Notes: generated by a model not told the origin, from the letters alone. Positions 11,366 to 23,771 are shown, counted from the stretch's first letter. The stretch: DNA of 64,000 bases from Chromobotia macracanthus (GCA_036877525.1 JAZGTH010000005.1:2362501-2426500), one strand, 5' to 3'. Numbers and translations: made by a program.

Positions 11366-13399
11366 CTGTCCAGTCCTAAAGACACAGTCCTAAAGACACT
11401 ACTATTTCGCAATTTCTTTTTCTCTGATTCTCTTTCATTATGCAGTTTAATATTTTATGGTATTATTGCAAGTTCCTTAAAAAAAGCTCCTTAAAATTTA
11501 CTCTTGTTTCTAAGCGCCATCTCCATGTTGGAATGGAATACCTGCTTAATATGACACCTTTCATCTATCTTTTCTCCCTTCCATCTTGAATCATTCTGAA
11601 ACAAATATCTCTTCTAAAGTTTCCTATTTCTCCCATTGTGACAGAAGCCCATCTGATTGGATTTCTTTAATAAAGTGGTGTCATTTGAAATCAGTGTAGT
11701 TAGCAAGAGCTCAGCTTCTTAACTGGGAACACACAGACCTATGATGCATAGGTCTTAACTTTGACGTGGGGTGCAAGGTAATGAATTTTATGTGGCTCAT
11801 TATTGAGACTTCATCAGGTCCACCTGTGAACTTCTGAAGAGGAGTTCTGGCACCATCCACTGCACCATTAATGTCTTTCAGCTCTGTGAAAAACTATATA
11901 TAGTTATTTTACCAGATGGTTTCTCCAGATTCATAAATACTTGTTGTAATAAGGTCTCAGCAGAGCCAAAACGCCACACATTATGGGAAATTCTCAACAT
12001 TAGTAGGGTCTGGTAGTTTTGAAATAAACAAAAGCAATAGTACTAGCAATAAACAAATTCTGCATATTACAAAATTGCTTGATTCTTTACTCGGGTCTCA
12101 ATGGTATTAAACAAAAACACAGAAAATCTGAAACGAAATTTGCAAAAGCGGCATAGAAACGAAAAAGAAATAAAAATGGAAATATTCAGAGTCATGAAGG
12201 TGAGGAATGGGTGTAAGGTAGTCCCGCACAACCTCTGAATGGGGAGCCCACACACCGATGTGAACATGAGCGTCCAGCGATGCCTAAGGAAAGCAGTCTC
12301 CTATGAGATAAGTGACTAAAAAATTGGTCTGCTGGGATACCGGATTGAGTGAGATCTGACTTTATGGGGGGTTGGGGGTTATGCTTTGATGAGGAGGGAG
12401 GTTTGTAAGTTTTTAATTGCGGGGAAAGGTTTGCCTTTTGCCGTATACAATTTGCAATTTGCAACAAGCAGCAGGTTATATGAAAAATGAGATGATTGGA
12501 AGCATTTCTATGTTGAATGACATGGAGGGCTTGGAAGATGGAGTCAATAGAGTTGAGAAGGTGTTTTAATGGGTGGTTTAGGGGAAGATCAATTGAGAAT
12601 AATGAGGAACTGGGGTTGTAGATAGATCTGCCTCTGGTGCTAGCAGCCGGAATATCTAAAATGAAAAGTGAGAAACACAGTCAGCGATTTGATTTTCTGG
12701 AACCTGGAAGATAATCGGACTTTATAATAAATAAAGTTAAGACATTTTAAGGGGGTCACAATACCGACTCTGGATGCTGCTTAACAGCTTGCCTTGTCAC
12801 AGAGCATCACTCATATCTTAACTTTAAAATCCAAAATCTTCATTGATGTACCTACTAATTTCACTTTTTGAGAATGACACATTTCAATTATGCCTGTTAA
12901 AGGCTGATATAGGCATGGGTTTTAGATAAACAGTAAATGCCCTGTTAACGTTTACTGCTGGGCTAGCTAACGTGAGCTATTTAAATATGTATGTTGCTTA
13001 AACGGTTACATAGTTGCCTAGACAACACATGCAAGAAAACAATAATGTGATAAATAGTCTATTCAACTATAAACATCTAAAAGCCACATATTATACAATT
13101 AAAATAAAAGTTAAGACTCATTTTATATTTCTTCCATTAGGAGTGAATCTTGACATTGAGCTTGGGCATATAGAATGTGTGTTTCTAGTGTGCGATACCT
13201 GTGAGTTGTAATGTCTGGCATGGCCCAATATTTGGATCATGTAGGGATCATAAAATACCCCCTTTTACTTAAAACTTCCAAACCTAGTGTGGGGGTGAAA
13301 GACCTTAGGCTCCAGAGAGTCTGGAGGCAAACCTCTCCTCCAGATAGCTATCAGCACCTCTGACACCAACAGGACAGTTTATGACACTCTGCCCAACCT
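11366..13399. other. No recognised gene
   Basis: About 2 kb with nothing I can name. The 12180-12470 part is relatively GC-rich and may be a worn repeat, but no protein motif supports a call. Confidence 0.35.
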
Positions 13400-14400
13400 T
13401 CAAAAGAATTTTCTGACGAAGAAATCTCAGACTAGCAGCATTTGTAAACTGTAAAAATTAATCTTTGGCGAAGGAATCCCAAAATGCAGTATTGTTTAAC
13501 CTGTTTCTGATGAAGGAATCTCAGTACAGTGTTGTGTAAATGTAGATATGAGCAATGCTTCTCTTTCTACATCGTAAAGGCCTTGTAAATTATAATTAGA
13601 TCAATTCCATTCTAGACTTTAACTCAAGTACATAAATTATAGAACACAGTTTTTAACATTGTTTGTGAGCAGACTCAGTAACAATTCATGTGTGTTTCTA
13701 ATGCGTGTTTATTCAGAGTGAAACAGGTACAACTGAACTCTTTTTTGAATGAAAGTGTAGATGCACCCACTTTTGCCTTAACAGTCACTGAGTCTCTGAC
13801 TGAGAAATCTCAGACACTGTTAATGATTAAGTAACTGAAGTTATAAATTTGACCCTATAAAAATGAAAAAATCTTTTCTTGATATTATATACCGCCTAAT
13901 TTGAGCAAAGAAATCCTCTATTACAGCGAAGAAGATAGAGTGAGCATGTTCCTCCCTAATCTTATTGTTTAACGGCTAATTTGAGCGACATCTTGTACAT
14001 CTTGTAAGGCCTTTATTTTAACTGGAGCTAGACTGATGCCTAAACTGCAAGATCCAGGGCCTCTCAGCTATGCTCTCACTCCCCGGGTGTAACCATTAGA
14101 GTAGCTAACTAATGCATGCTCTCTCATTCGTCCTGTGAGTGGATAGTAAGATACTGCGAATCGGTAGATGATTGCTATTTAAATGGGAGTTATAAAATCT
14201 TGATCAAGTTATAATTAATATGCAACAGCGAATAAAACCTGTTGTTTTTATAAACCTTAGTTTGTTTAATAACGGCAGAGAAGCTGTTCACTCCAGCGTC
14301 CAGTAAACTACACGTTAGAATAGGCAGCGAAGAAAACCTGCTGCATACCAGTGTGTAGCACCCAGGCACAAGCTCTAAGACCAGCTATATCAAATTACAC
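13400..14400. repeat. Unknown repeat with recurring GAAGAAATC-type motif
   Basis: Variants of 'cgaagaaatctcagac' recur: near 13415, 13466 (gcgaaggaatccc), 13506 (gatgaaggaatctcag), 13797 (gagaaatctcagac), 13905 (gcaaagaaatcc), 14225 (gcgaataaaacctg) and 14324 (gcgaagaaaacctgctgc). Spacing is uneven. It may be an old LTR or a decayed minisatellite; I cannot tell which. Confidence 0.4.
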
Positions 14401-14850
14401 TCGTAGTTGAAATGAGAGTAACTTCCACATAGAATGTGGTTAAATGGAAGTTCAGATTAAGGCACATTATGTCCTAGTTAAACTAGAGAGCAGTATGTCT
14501 AACACTGCTGTTTCATCTCTTTATGTCTGACTTCCTTTTTGTTTGGGCAACAACGCCACCTGTGGCCATTTTCAGTCTTTTCCTTCTTTACACCCTTGTA
14601 TTTTGTTTGATTTGTTTTATTGCTTTTACTTTTATTATTTTACCACCTTTGTTTTGTCACTTAAACTGTGTTCGATCTTTCTACATGCTCTAACTTCCTG
14701 TTAAAGCAGGGAAACCTTGTTTTCAAGGCCAGACAAATAGTTTCTTAGATTCTATAAGACCATGTATGCACTCGCTGGACAAATGCAAAAGCTGATTATT
14801 GTAATCATTCCTGCTGATCAGGTACTACAAAATATGTATATTTAATTACG
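14401..14850. other. No recognised feature
   Basis: T-rich sequence with LTR-like composition at 14500-14700, but no terminal repeats were found. Confidence 0.35.
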
Positions 14851-14872
14851 TATATATATATATATATATATG
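14851..14872. repeat. (TA)n microsatellite
   Basis: Short TA run exactly at the 5' edge of the LINE that follows. Confidence 0.9.
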
Positions 14873-16925
14873 GCGGCGCGACAGTAGCGTGCAGCAGCCA
14901 CAAAATGGTGTAGTTTTTGTCTTTAGCTCGACTTTTAAAAGCACATGGACATCGGAATGCTCTGTGTTCGTGTATACCACCGCCAGACACTTACAAACGT
15001 CGGAAATAATGCTACAGCTACTCTGCAAAATGATCTGCTGGAGATGCTACATGATCTCGGCTTGCTGCGAGAACCAGGCCTCCAGCCCTCGGCGTCGCCT
15101 GATGCCAGCGGCCAGGGGAGGGGATGTTGCAAGCAGTGCACGAGAAAGAAGCGTGGCAAGAGGGCGGAGGTCCGTGCTAGGCTAAAAACAAACCCTAGTC
15201 GGCTGGCTCTCCCATCCATCCTTCTCTCCAATGTCTGCTCTCTGGACAATAAATTAGATTACATCCGACTCCAGCAAGCTACGCGGAGTGAGTTTAGAGA
15301 CTGCTGCGTCTTTGTTTTCATGGAGACCTAGCTCAGCAACAGAGATCCGGATGCCGTCATTCAGCTAGACAGGCTAGCTTTGTTTCGTGCTGACAGAAAC
15401 ACATCTCTGTGCGGCAAGACTCGCGGCGGTGGCTTGTGTGTTTACATCAACACGGAATGGTGCAAGAACTCTAGTTTCTAGTAAAGAAGTGCTAGTTTCT
15501 AGTTACTGCTCATCGCTGGTGGAATTTGTGGCTGTTAGATGTAGACCATTTTATTTACCACAGAAATTCACCACCGTCTTCATAATCAGAGTATACATTC
15601 TCCCCAGTGCTAATGCTAAAGATGCACTCTGTGAACTGTATGGTGCTATTAGCGAGCTGCAGAACTCAAACCCTGACAGACTGTTTATTGTTCGCGGAGA
15701 TTTTAACCATGCAAATCTCAAGTCAGTGCTCCCTAAATTCTATCAGCATGTGGACTTTGCAACGACAGCGAAGAACGTGCTGGACTTTGTTTATACAAAC
15801 ATCCCCAGAGCGGATACCCACCCCCTACCTCCCACCCCCCCGTCGGCTACTCAGACCACATCTGTGTTATGCTAATCCCAGCATACAGACCACTAGTCAG
15901 ACGCTCCAAACTGGTTCTGAAGCAGGTGAAAACCTGGCCAGCAGGAGCCATCTCTGCTCTCCCGGACTGTTTTGAAGCGGCAACTGGCGGCGACTTCACC
16001 AACTTGGAGGAATACGCGGCATCAATGACCAGCTGTATTAGCAAGTGCATTGATGATGTCATCATCTCCAATACCACACGCTCCAACCAGAAGCCATGGG
16101 TGACTGCAGAGGTGCGTGCGCTACTGAGGACCCGAGACTCTGCCTTCAGAGCAGGTGACAAGATGGCCCTAAGAATAGTGAGGGCCAAACTGTCCCAGGC
16201 TATCAGAGAGGCAAAGCACACACATGCTCAGAGAATCCATAATCACTTCAAGGCCAGCAGAGACACACGGCGCGTGGCAGGGCAACAACCGTGGTGGGTC
16301 TCATCAGCAAGAATGATGAGTCAGCATATAGAGAGGAGGTGCAGTGGCAAGCGAACTGGTGCAGAGCCAGCAGCCTGTCTCTGAACGTGGACAAAACTAA
16401 AGAGATGGTTGTTGACTTCAGAAGAGCACAGAATGACCACTCTCCACTAAACATCGGTGGCTCCTCCGTGGAGATAGTCAAGAGCACCAAGTTTCTTGGT
16501 GTTCACCTGGCAGTAAACCTCACCTGGTCACTCAACACTAGTTTGATAACAAAGAAAGCCCAGCAGCGCCATCACAGACATCTACACCTCACACTTCATC
16601 CGCAAAGCCACCAGCATTGTGGATGACCCCACACACCCCTCTTACACACTCTTTGCCCTCCTGCCGTCTGGTAAATGGTACCGAAGCATTCGAGCCCTCA
16701 CGACCAGGCTATGCAATTGTTTCTTCCCCCCTGCTGCTGTACTACTTTTTGGCTGCTAAATACTTATATTGCACATAGTCGTTGTATACACTTACGTTAA
16801 CACTTAAGTGGGGATCCCTTCACCAGGACCACTCTGCAACAGAACTGAGTGCTGGTGGGCACTGCACTGGGACATACTATGTTCATTGTCTGCCCCAGGA
16901 GTCATTGTACTGTCTTGTAAATATA
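14873..16925 (+). pseudogene. LINE of L2/CR1 type with two large internal deletions
   Basis: A non-LTR retrotransposon in 5'-to-3' order. The 5' leader starts TGGCGGCGCGACAG. The apurinic endonuclease region runs 15210-15900 (SNVCSLDNKLDYIRLQ, GDFNHAN, MLIPAYRPLVRRS). The linker runs 15900-16275 (AEVRALLRTRDSAFRAGDK). The endonuclease cuts target DNA for target-primed reverse transcription. At about 16280 the sequence jumps to the part after the reverse transcriptase YADD box (TVVGLISKNDESAYREEV, then LSLNVDKTKEMVVDFRRAQN), so the catalytic core is gone. At about 16567 a second jump, after KKAQQR, leads to the C-terminal end (ATSIVDDPTHP, LLPSGKWYRSIRALTTRL). Frameshifts are common. The copy is dead. 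The L2/CR1 placement is from remembered similarity. Confidence 0.75.
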
Positions 16926-17814
16926 TATATAGTTTCCCTTACACAGGGAATGGTGGAAAATAGACCTATTAACATTTATTTTAAGTGAACTTCATAAATA
17001 ATTACGTCTGTGGTGGAGAATGCTTTGTTTGTGAACAAACCTCAATATTAATCCCCCTTTACATTCTTTTAACTACTGAATTATCCTAGACATGACAGAT
17101 CCAGCTCTAGAAAAGGCATGAACGCGGTGGAGCAAGAACGACCTTTATCAATGCAGTGCATGGTTGTTTCTTTGCCAAGATAAACTAGAATAATTTTGGT
17201 TGACCATTCTTTCCCCCACAGAAAGGGCTGAAGATACTAAGGATCAGGCATATCAAGGAGCTGGGGAGGCCACAAAATTGCAAACCAGTGGCCCTAATAG
17301 AATCCACTGAAGCTGACTGAGGGGGCAACATTGGTGAACAGTTGAATGTCAAGAGGAATAGATAAAAGGTTGTTGTAAAACGTTTGCCCAATCCAGTGCT
17401 TTAGAAATGCTATCCTTAAGCTCACGAAATGCATGAAATGCACAAGTTTAAATGGGTAAATATGGAAAGAAGTTCGCATTCGGAGCAAGATAGGTTAACT
17501 AAGAGATTGAACTCTACCAGAATTATTTTGTCAATGTTCTCCTTGGGGAAAGAAGCATGGAATTTAACGGAGTCTGCAAACACATTTTAAACTGTGAGGA
17601 GACTGAAAGAGATTTTTTAATAATTTCACCACACTACACTAACAAATGAAGGAGGTATGGAATAGCATAATTCTGGTCCAGAAGACAGGATCCAGCATAT
17701 AGTTTCAGACAGTGTGCTGAAAATTTTGGGTGCATCCGAAAGTTAACCGCACAGCTAGTAGAATTTATTGTGCTGCCAGATGCCAAATAAATGCTATAAA
17801 TTTGGGTTAATAGG
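16926..17814. other. No recognised gene
   Basis: The sequence after the LINE tail holds nothing I can assign. Some of it (17090-17500) is mixed in composition and may be old transposon DNA. Confidence 0.35.
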
Positions 17815-17972
17815 GTTCTCCTGTAGCTTAGTGGTAGAGCATTGCGTTAGCAGAGCAAGAGGTCATGGGTTTGATTCCCAGGGAGTACAAGTACTAAGAA
17901 GATGTATAACTTCAATGCACTGTAAGTCGCTTTGGATAAAAGCGTCTGCCAAATGCATGAAATGTAATGTAA
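17815..17972 (+). mobile_element. tRNA-derived SINE
   Basis: The head has both internal RNA polymerase III promoter boxes: A box TAGCTTAGTGG (17824-17834) and B box GGTTTGATTCC (17868-17878). The body then ends with GTCGCTTTGGATAAAAGCG and TCTGCCAAATGCAT. That tail is shared with L2-type LINEs and marks many teleost SINEs. It is not a real tRNA, because no acceptor-stem partner follows the B box. Confidence 0.88.
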
Positions 17973-18757
17973 TAGGCATTACTTTGAATGTTGATGTTAT
18001 ATCTACTTTTGCCAACCATGCATCATGGCGGACACTTTTATAATTTTTAATAATTGTTAATGCTTAGTTGATATCATAGTAATGCAGAAAGCATTCTTGG
18101 AAAGGAATACGTTAATGCTAAAAATAAATGGAAATTTATTTTTAAATAAATTGTAAGGGGATGCAAGATCAATTATCAAACTTTAAAAATTTTCTAGTGA
18201 CCAAGCCAATGGGGCTGATACGCAAATGTTCACAAGGAGCCATTATAAAAGCACTGATCATGAAACCCCACTTGAGGTTTAAACCAGCTCATCTACTACT
18301 TTGGGCTCTGTTTGAATAGGAAGGACTCCTCATCGGACAGACAGGCGGAAAGAGCTTGATTTTGGACATGGCTAAAAATGGGTAGGGCCAAATGCTGCAA
18401 AACTGTCATGGGACAGAGGTGAGGGACAGCTATATATATGTACCCCTGCATAATGATTTGTTGGATTACATGACCGTGCTCCTCCCAAACTTTGTTAAAT
18501 AAACTTTATTTAAACTTCATTGTTAGTTTAATCACAAAAATCTATAACCTAAAATTGAATTTGAGAAAAATGTATTTTTACATTAAATTCACGTATTCGG
18601 TTCAAAACCAAATTGAGCAGCCTCCTTATTTTACTTGAGACAGATCATCGGGATTTGATGGAACTTACCATTATACACCTACCTCCAGCATAGTTAGTTT
18701 CAATACTTTATTCTCTGCATAATAACAGCAGTGTGCTGTTGAAGCTGCAATTAGTAA
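17973..18757. other. No recognised feature
   Basis: AT-rich interval. The 18190-18480 part is less AT-rich and may be an old LTR fragment, but I see no terminal repeats. Confidence 0.35.
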
Positions 18758-18890
18758 CATTATGCTTCTGTTTTTAACATTACGATTGTAACATTATGCT
18801 ATTTCTGTTTGTAAGACACTCATTGTAAGTGTCTGACAATGTCAGATGTAATTAGACCAGACAGTTTCTTATCAATAAATATCTATAAAT
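18758..18890. repeat. Dispersed repeat, copy A
   Basis: Matches 63821-63950 along its length: CATTATGCTTCTGT, TTGTAACATTATGC, TATTTCTGTT, then TGTCAGATGTAATTAGACC in this copy and TGTCAGATATAATTAGACC in the other. Family unknown. Confidence 0.75.
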
Positions 18891-18964
18891 CAGATATTTA
18901 CTTGCCACTGTCACCCTGCTTACTGGGAGACTGCTGACATCTAACTTAGCTGAGAGTAAAAGTG

Positions 18965-19224
18965 ATGGACTGGCCAAGCATATCACCAGACCTAAACCCT
19001 ATTGAGCATCATGGGGCATCCTCAAACGGAAGGTGATGGAGTCCAAGGTCTCTGACATCCACCAGCTCTGTGATGTTGTCATGGAAGAGTGGAAGAGGAC
19101 TCCAGTGGCAACCAGTAAATCTCTGGTGAACTCCATGCCCAAGAGGGTTAAGGCAGTTCTGGAAAATAATGGTGGCTTCTCTTTTACCTCATGTCAGATT
19201 TCCTGTGAAGGTCGTTACATATGA
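18965..19224 (+). pseudogene. Tc1/mariner transposase C-terminal fragment
   Basis: Reads DWPSISPDLNPIEHH, the block holding the third catalytic acidic residue of the DDE transposase. After a one-base frameshift it continues as LKRKVMESKVSDIHQLC, MEEWKRTPVA and MPKRVKAVLENNGG, the usual Tc1 C-terminus. The DNA-binding domain and the first two catalytic residues are missing, and the last residues after NNGG look replaced by unrelated sequence. Tc1 transposases cut and paste DNA at TA sites. This is a dead end-fragment. Confidence 0.85.
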
Positions 19225-20029
19225 CCTGTGTCAGAGCTTCAATGCGCCTCTCAAAAAAAATCTCTACGTTTTCACCTCAAGTTATGTTTAATTTTTCATT
19301 TTTTATTAAATATGTCTTAACCTATTTGAACCTGACAGTTCAAATAGTAAGCCAAAAAATAGAATTGAGGCTGTTTTTCTTAAGTTAAGGTGGGCACATT
19401 GAAGTCAAATTTGTATATGATGCATTATATACATACTATATACTTCAAAAATAACTAGTATGGTAAACAGTCTGATAACATACTTTGTGCACTTATGAAA
19501 GCGGAGTAGAGTACCCATGTAGGTTAAGACTAATAACCGTGACGCTTTATTTCTTTCTTCCTCTGTCTTTTCATATTTTCTAACCCTCTCAGAGTTAGTT
19601 ACAATTTTTTTAGAAGATTTTTAAAAAAGTCTTTAATTCCTAAGAAATGAATTCCCAAGGACTTTATCAGCTGTATTTTTCTAAGGCCCATCACCATTAC
19701 TATTGATTTAGCAAACAGAAAATGGGTATTGTGAGATCCAAGAAATCTTTCTTCAGTTACCTAACAGAGGTTATCAGCTCCAATGCTGGTGAATAACAGC
19801 AACAATTAACATAAAATGTGCACGTTGTGAAATACAAATGTTAGTAATGTGACAGACAGTGGATTGTTGTCTGTGGTTCTGTTGCACATACTGACATACC
19901 AAATTTACTTGCAAGTCCTAAAAATGTAATGAGAGTCATTTTGGCCCTTTCAAATTAAACTGTAGAAACTACAAAAAAATCTTTGAAAAAAAAGATTGTG
20001 GTAATTATCATTGTTTAATGTACTAAGCG
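19225..20029. other. No recognised feature
   Basis: AT-rich spacer between the Tc1 fragment and the 3' tail of the minus-strand LINE. Confidence 0.4.
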
Positions 20030-20600
20030 AATATTCTAAGTTAATGTCAGCAGCCTCCCAGTAAGCAAACAAATAGGGCGACAGTGGCAAGGAACCAAAA
20101 CTCACCCAAAACAGTGATATAAACTCCAGTGAGAAAAAAACCTTGTGAGAAACCAGGCTTAGCAAGGAGGGCCAGTTCTCCTCTGGCACACCAAAGCTTA
20201 AAATAGAGATGCTCAAATTAAAGGATTAATGATGCTCAAGGCACAGCTGTGCTTTTGTCTCTGTGATATTGTAAAGGTATGGGCAATACTGTCAGGCTAA
20301 TTATATTAGCACCTATGCATTTGAATTACACTTATGCTGATGAGATCAGGGCTAGGGAAATGCCGGGTAATAGGTCTTCTCCTGGTCTCTACTTCGACGA
20401 GGAAAAAGTTTCCTACAACAAATGTTAATGTGAAAAGTCTGAGGGAGAAAAAAAACCCACACAAAAACTAACAGGCTATTTAATGCTAATCTGCTTGGTT
20501 GCCTATAATATTTCCATGTAAAATTTTTCCCAGTGCTTTTGGGTGGCCTAGTCTATCGCTGTAGACATTGTTCTATGGCGTGAGGATGAGCACCTGACTG
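20030..20600 (-). mobile_element. 3' untranslated tail of L2/CR1-type LINE
   Basis: Contains phrases typical of a widespread teleost LINE tail on this strand, such as GCGACAGTGGCAAGGAA and GAAACCAGGCTTAGCAAGGA, and further on CAGTGCTTTTGGGTGGCC. It belongs with the coding part at 21140-21790 and is separated from it by an insertion. Confidence 0.6.
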
Positions 20601-21130
20601 TACTGGAGCAGGGACAGGGACAAAAGAAATACTCAAAACAAGACTTCAGGAAACAAAATCAGAACTAGACAAGATAATATATATAGTTGAGATCAACAAC
20701 TAAACACAAGGCAGACTTCTTAACTTACTTCAAAGTCAGGAACAAGGCTCAAGAAACAACATATTGTCCCAAGACAACAAACACAAGGGCATTAAATAGG
20801 AAAGAAACCAAGGCAGGTAATGAGGGCAAGCAGGTGAGGGGAATAAACTAATGAAGGGATAATGAACGAGGTAACAAGAGGGCGGGGTCAGGACTCAAGA
20901 CAGGAGAACACATGGCACAAAGTAAACAAACAATGGCCATGCGATTTCAAAGATCACAAAGACATAGAGCATGAATCTAGATCTTTACTCCAAGAAACAA
21001 GAACCAAGACTAGGATTGAGTTAGGATCCAAACATCATGCTATGACACAAAACACAAGGGCTGTCAGGGTCCTGGCAAGAGAATCTGGGAAAAACTCAGG
21101 ACAAGGAAACCAGTACCCTAACAATTGTGA
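20600..21130 (-). repeat. LTR-like insertion inside the LINE
   Basis: A-rich, purine-biased sequence (CAAGACTTCAGG, GAACAAGGCTCAAGAAAC, CAGGTGAGGGGAATAAAC) of the kind seen in minus-strand gypsy LTRs. It sits between two parts of one LINE. Exact ends and a target duplication were not established. Confidence 0.45.
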
Positions 21131-21139
21131 GAATGCTTG

Positions 21140-21790
21140 GCTATAGAAATTTAATTAGTTTTGGACCGAGCCCCGAACAGCATCAGGCAGACTATTCCAG
21201 AGTTTAGAAGCCAAGTGTGAAAAAGCTCTGCCAACTTTAGTGGGCCTTGCAATTCTGGGTAAAACCAGAAGTCCAGAGTTTTGTTAGTGTAAGGTACACT
21301 GAAAGAAGATCAGTTAAGTACATAGGGGCTAACCCATTTAAGGCTTTATAGGTAAGCAGTAGAATTTTATAAATTTTAACAAGTAACCAGTGTAGAGATG
21401 ACAAAATTGGGGTTATATGATCATATTTCTTGGACCTGGTAAAAACTCTAGCTGCTGCGTTTTGGACTGTAGCATGTTTATAAAGGAAGCTACAGCCACC
21501 TTAAAGTGCATTACAATAGTCCAGTCTGGAGGTCATAAAAGCATGGACCAGCTTTTCCGCATAAGAAATAGATAAGATGTTACGCAGCTTAGCGATGTTT
21601 CTAAGGTGGAAGAAGGCAATTATAATACAAGCCACAAGATTTTTAAAAGACAAGTTACTGTCTAATATAAAGCCCAGGTGTATTACAGGATGAGATGAAG
21701 TGATGTTACATCCTTTCAATTGGAAACTGTAATCAGAGAGCTTCTGTTTACTTGAGTTTAGTCCAATAAGTAATATCTCTGTCTTATTTT
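21140..21790 (-). pseudogene. L2/CR1-type LINE reverse transcriptase C-terminus
   Basis: The minus strand reads FILDSNLSFKNLV, FFHLRNIAKLRNILS and EKLVHAFMTSRLDYCNAL. In other frames it then reads TPILSSLHWLLVK and LLLTYKALNGLAP. This is the region downstream of the YADD box in L2/CR1-type reverse transcriptases. The catalytic box itself is missing because the copy is truncated near 21790. Multiple frameshifts and stops. The 3' tail lies at 20030-20600. Confidence 0.8.
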
Positions 21791-23040
21791 AATTAAAAAG
21801 AAGAAAATTATGAATAATCCAATGTCTTATGTCTTTAAAACAGTCTTAAAACAACAAAGCAGTACTGACAACATTCAAGGCAAGTCACTTCACTCTGTAG
21901 CCATTTGCAGTTATTTCAGTCATAAAAGACCAAGTCCTATGTTAATGGTGGGACACAGATATCTCCAAAATTCCTTGCTAAGGTCAAATAAAACAACATA
22001 TTTCCAAACAAAAATTCAACCTGATTTTCACTGAATCATCAAGGGCCAACAACAGGCCCAGCAAGCCTGTTGTAGGCAATAGTATGGTGTAAACCTGCAA
22101 ATCTGCTTGTGGATCTGTGTAGTGACCAGAAGTAGTGACCTTTTGCAAAGATACTCAGTACATATACGTGTGTTTGTGGGAAGAGTTGGAAATTGAGAGA
22201 GAGCACGATTCTACTCATTCACCAGCAGGGGTACTATAAATCTTTCTACATACCTGTAGCCTAGTTGCCTAGGTGTGCCCATGGAAAACATTATGGATTT
22301 TGCAAGCACAAATGAATGTTACAACACTGATTCACAGCTGTGATGTGCTGTGGCTTTGAACTCTCTCTCTGTCTGTCAAGGGACCACACAACATGGTCCT
22401 CTTTTTAGTCAATCAGATGTAAATAGGACACAACCATTCAGAAATGCAGTCAATGTTGTTATGTAGTTTCCAACAAAACAATGTAGTGTTTTGTTTGTAT
22501 TATTTTTACATCTTTATTAATAGCCTTCATCTTAAAAAAAAACATTTCACAAACTTTGTCTTTTGGTAATGGATATATTTTTGTATCGTGTGCTGGAGCT
22601 ATAGGAAAGTACAGTTCTGAGATGCTATATGGCATATTATGTGGGGCCTCAATGAAAATAAAGTCAATTCATTTATTCTGACTCCTACATTTTCTGGTAG
22701 AAATAAAATTAAACAAAAGTTTAAAATAGTTTGAAATAACCTGAAACAGTTGATGTCAGATAAGAAAGTTGAGTGCTTTTGATGCAGATGGAAAATTTCA
22801 GCAGATGCCAATCATTTTTCATCCAACCTACTCGAGGAAGCAGCTTCAATCACCTGTCTTTCTGCATGCACGCTCACTCTTTTCAGCTGTGCAGCACAAA
22901 GAATAATTGTATAAACAGGGCGCAATGCAACACTTGCAACACACATTTTGACAGTGCCTAACACCTCAAAACAGATCTCATGCCACAAAATAAAACTTTG
23001 GGTCAGTTACACTAAGAGTTAAACACTATTTTAAAGTATT
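21791..23040. other. No recognised gene
   Basis: Holds nothing I can name. Confidence 0.4.
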
Positions 23041-23478
23041 TGTAACATAGAGACTAGAGTAGTTGAACAAGCAGGATCGGCAACAGCAAACAGGTATGGC
23101 AGGGGCTAGGCTAATCGGTAACAGTAAACAATCCAAAGGTCAGGGCAGGCAGCAAACAACCACAACAATGATAAACAATCCAAGTCAGGGCAAGCAGCAA
23201 CAATCAGAGAAACGATAAACAATCCAAGTAATAACAGGTAATCCAATAACGCTATAAACGCTCAGAAATGTTAGCTGAGGCAAAACAAGACTTCGCAATA
23301 AGCTAATCAAAGGCTGGGGTTTATATACACAAGAGTTAATGGTAATCAGATGAACAGGAAGTAATCAGCCCCAGGGATGTGGCCATATGGGAATTGTAGT
23401 CCAAAAGCAGCCTAATATTCAGGTGACGGCTCCCTCTGGTGGTTCGGGGGAGGCGGTACAGGAGCCTCCACCGTAACA
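23041..23478 (-). repeat. Solo LTR, gypsy type, with near-matching target duplication
   Basis: Read on the minus strand it starts TGTTACGG at 23478 and ends GTTACA at 23041. It has TTGCGAAGTCTTGTTTTGCC inside and TATATAAA upstream of that. The start resembles the 5' LTR piece at 46487 (both carry CCGAACCACCAGAGGGA). Flanking five bases are GTATT on the left and GTAAT on the right, a target duplication with one mismatch. Confidence 0.78.
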
Positions 23479-23602
23479 GTAATCTTCTGATAAGGTATTA
23501 AAGAATGTGATATTTCCCATTAAAGGACATTAAGAGAGTATATAACCTCATGTATGTCATCAACACAGTTTTCAATTCATTGCTCATCATGTGCTTATAG
23601 TA
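23479..23602. other. Spacer
   Basis: Short AT-rich gap between the solo LTR and the inverted-repeat element. Confidence 0.4.
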
Positions 23603-23771
23603 GGGGAGTCTGGGGGCAATTGTAACACACTCAATTCCTCCACTCAGAAACAAGCTAGAGTGATGACACAATCAGTAGAATTCTCTCTCTGCCTGTGAAA
23701 AAGGAGCACAATCATTTCACCTCAGCAGATGTAACACAACATTGTGTTACAATTGCCCACCCCAGAGCCCC
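23603..23771. mobile_element. Small inverted-repeat element (MITE-like)
   Basis: The left arm 23603-23631 (GGGGAGTCTGGGGGCAATTG...) and the right arm 23741-23771 are near reverse complements over about 30 bases, with the core CAATTGTAACACA in both. The whole is 169 bp with no coding capacity. I did not find a clear target duplication, so the superfamily is open. Confidence 0.65.

Noticed and set aside
12192..12467. Minus-strand 91-codon frame in a GC-richer patch
   Set aside because: No family resemblance, and it overlaps another frame ending in AT-rich DNA; insufficient support.
17815..17890. Possible real tRNA gene from A and B boxes
   Set aside because: No matching acceptor stem and a SINE body follows; the same head and tail recur at 41.7 kb.
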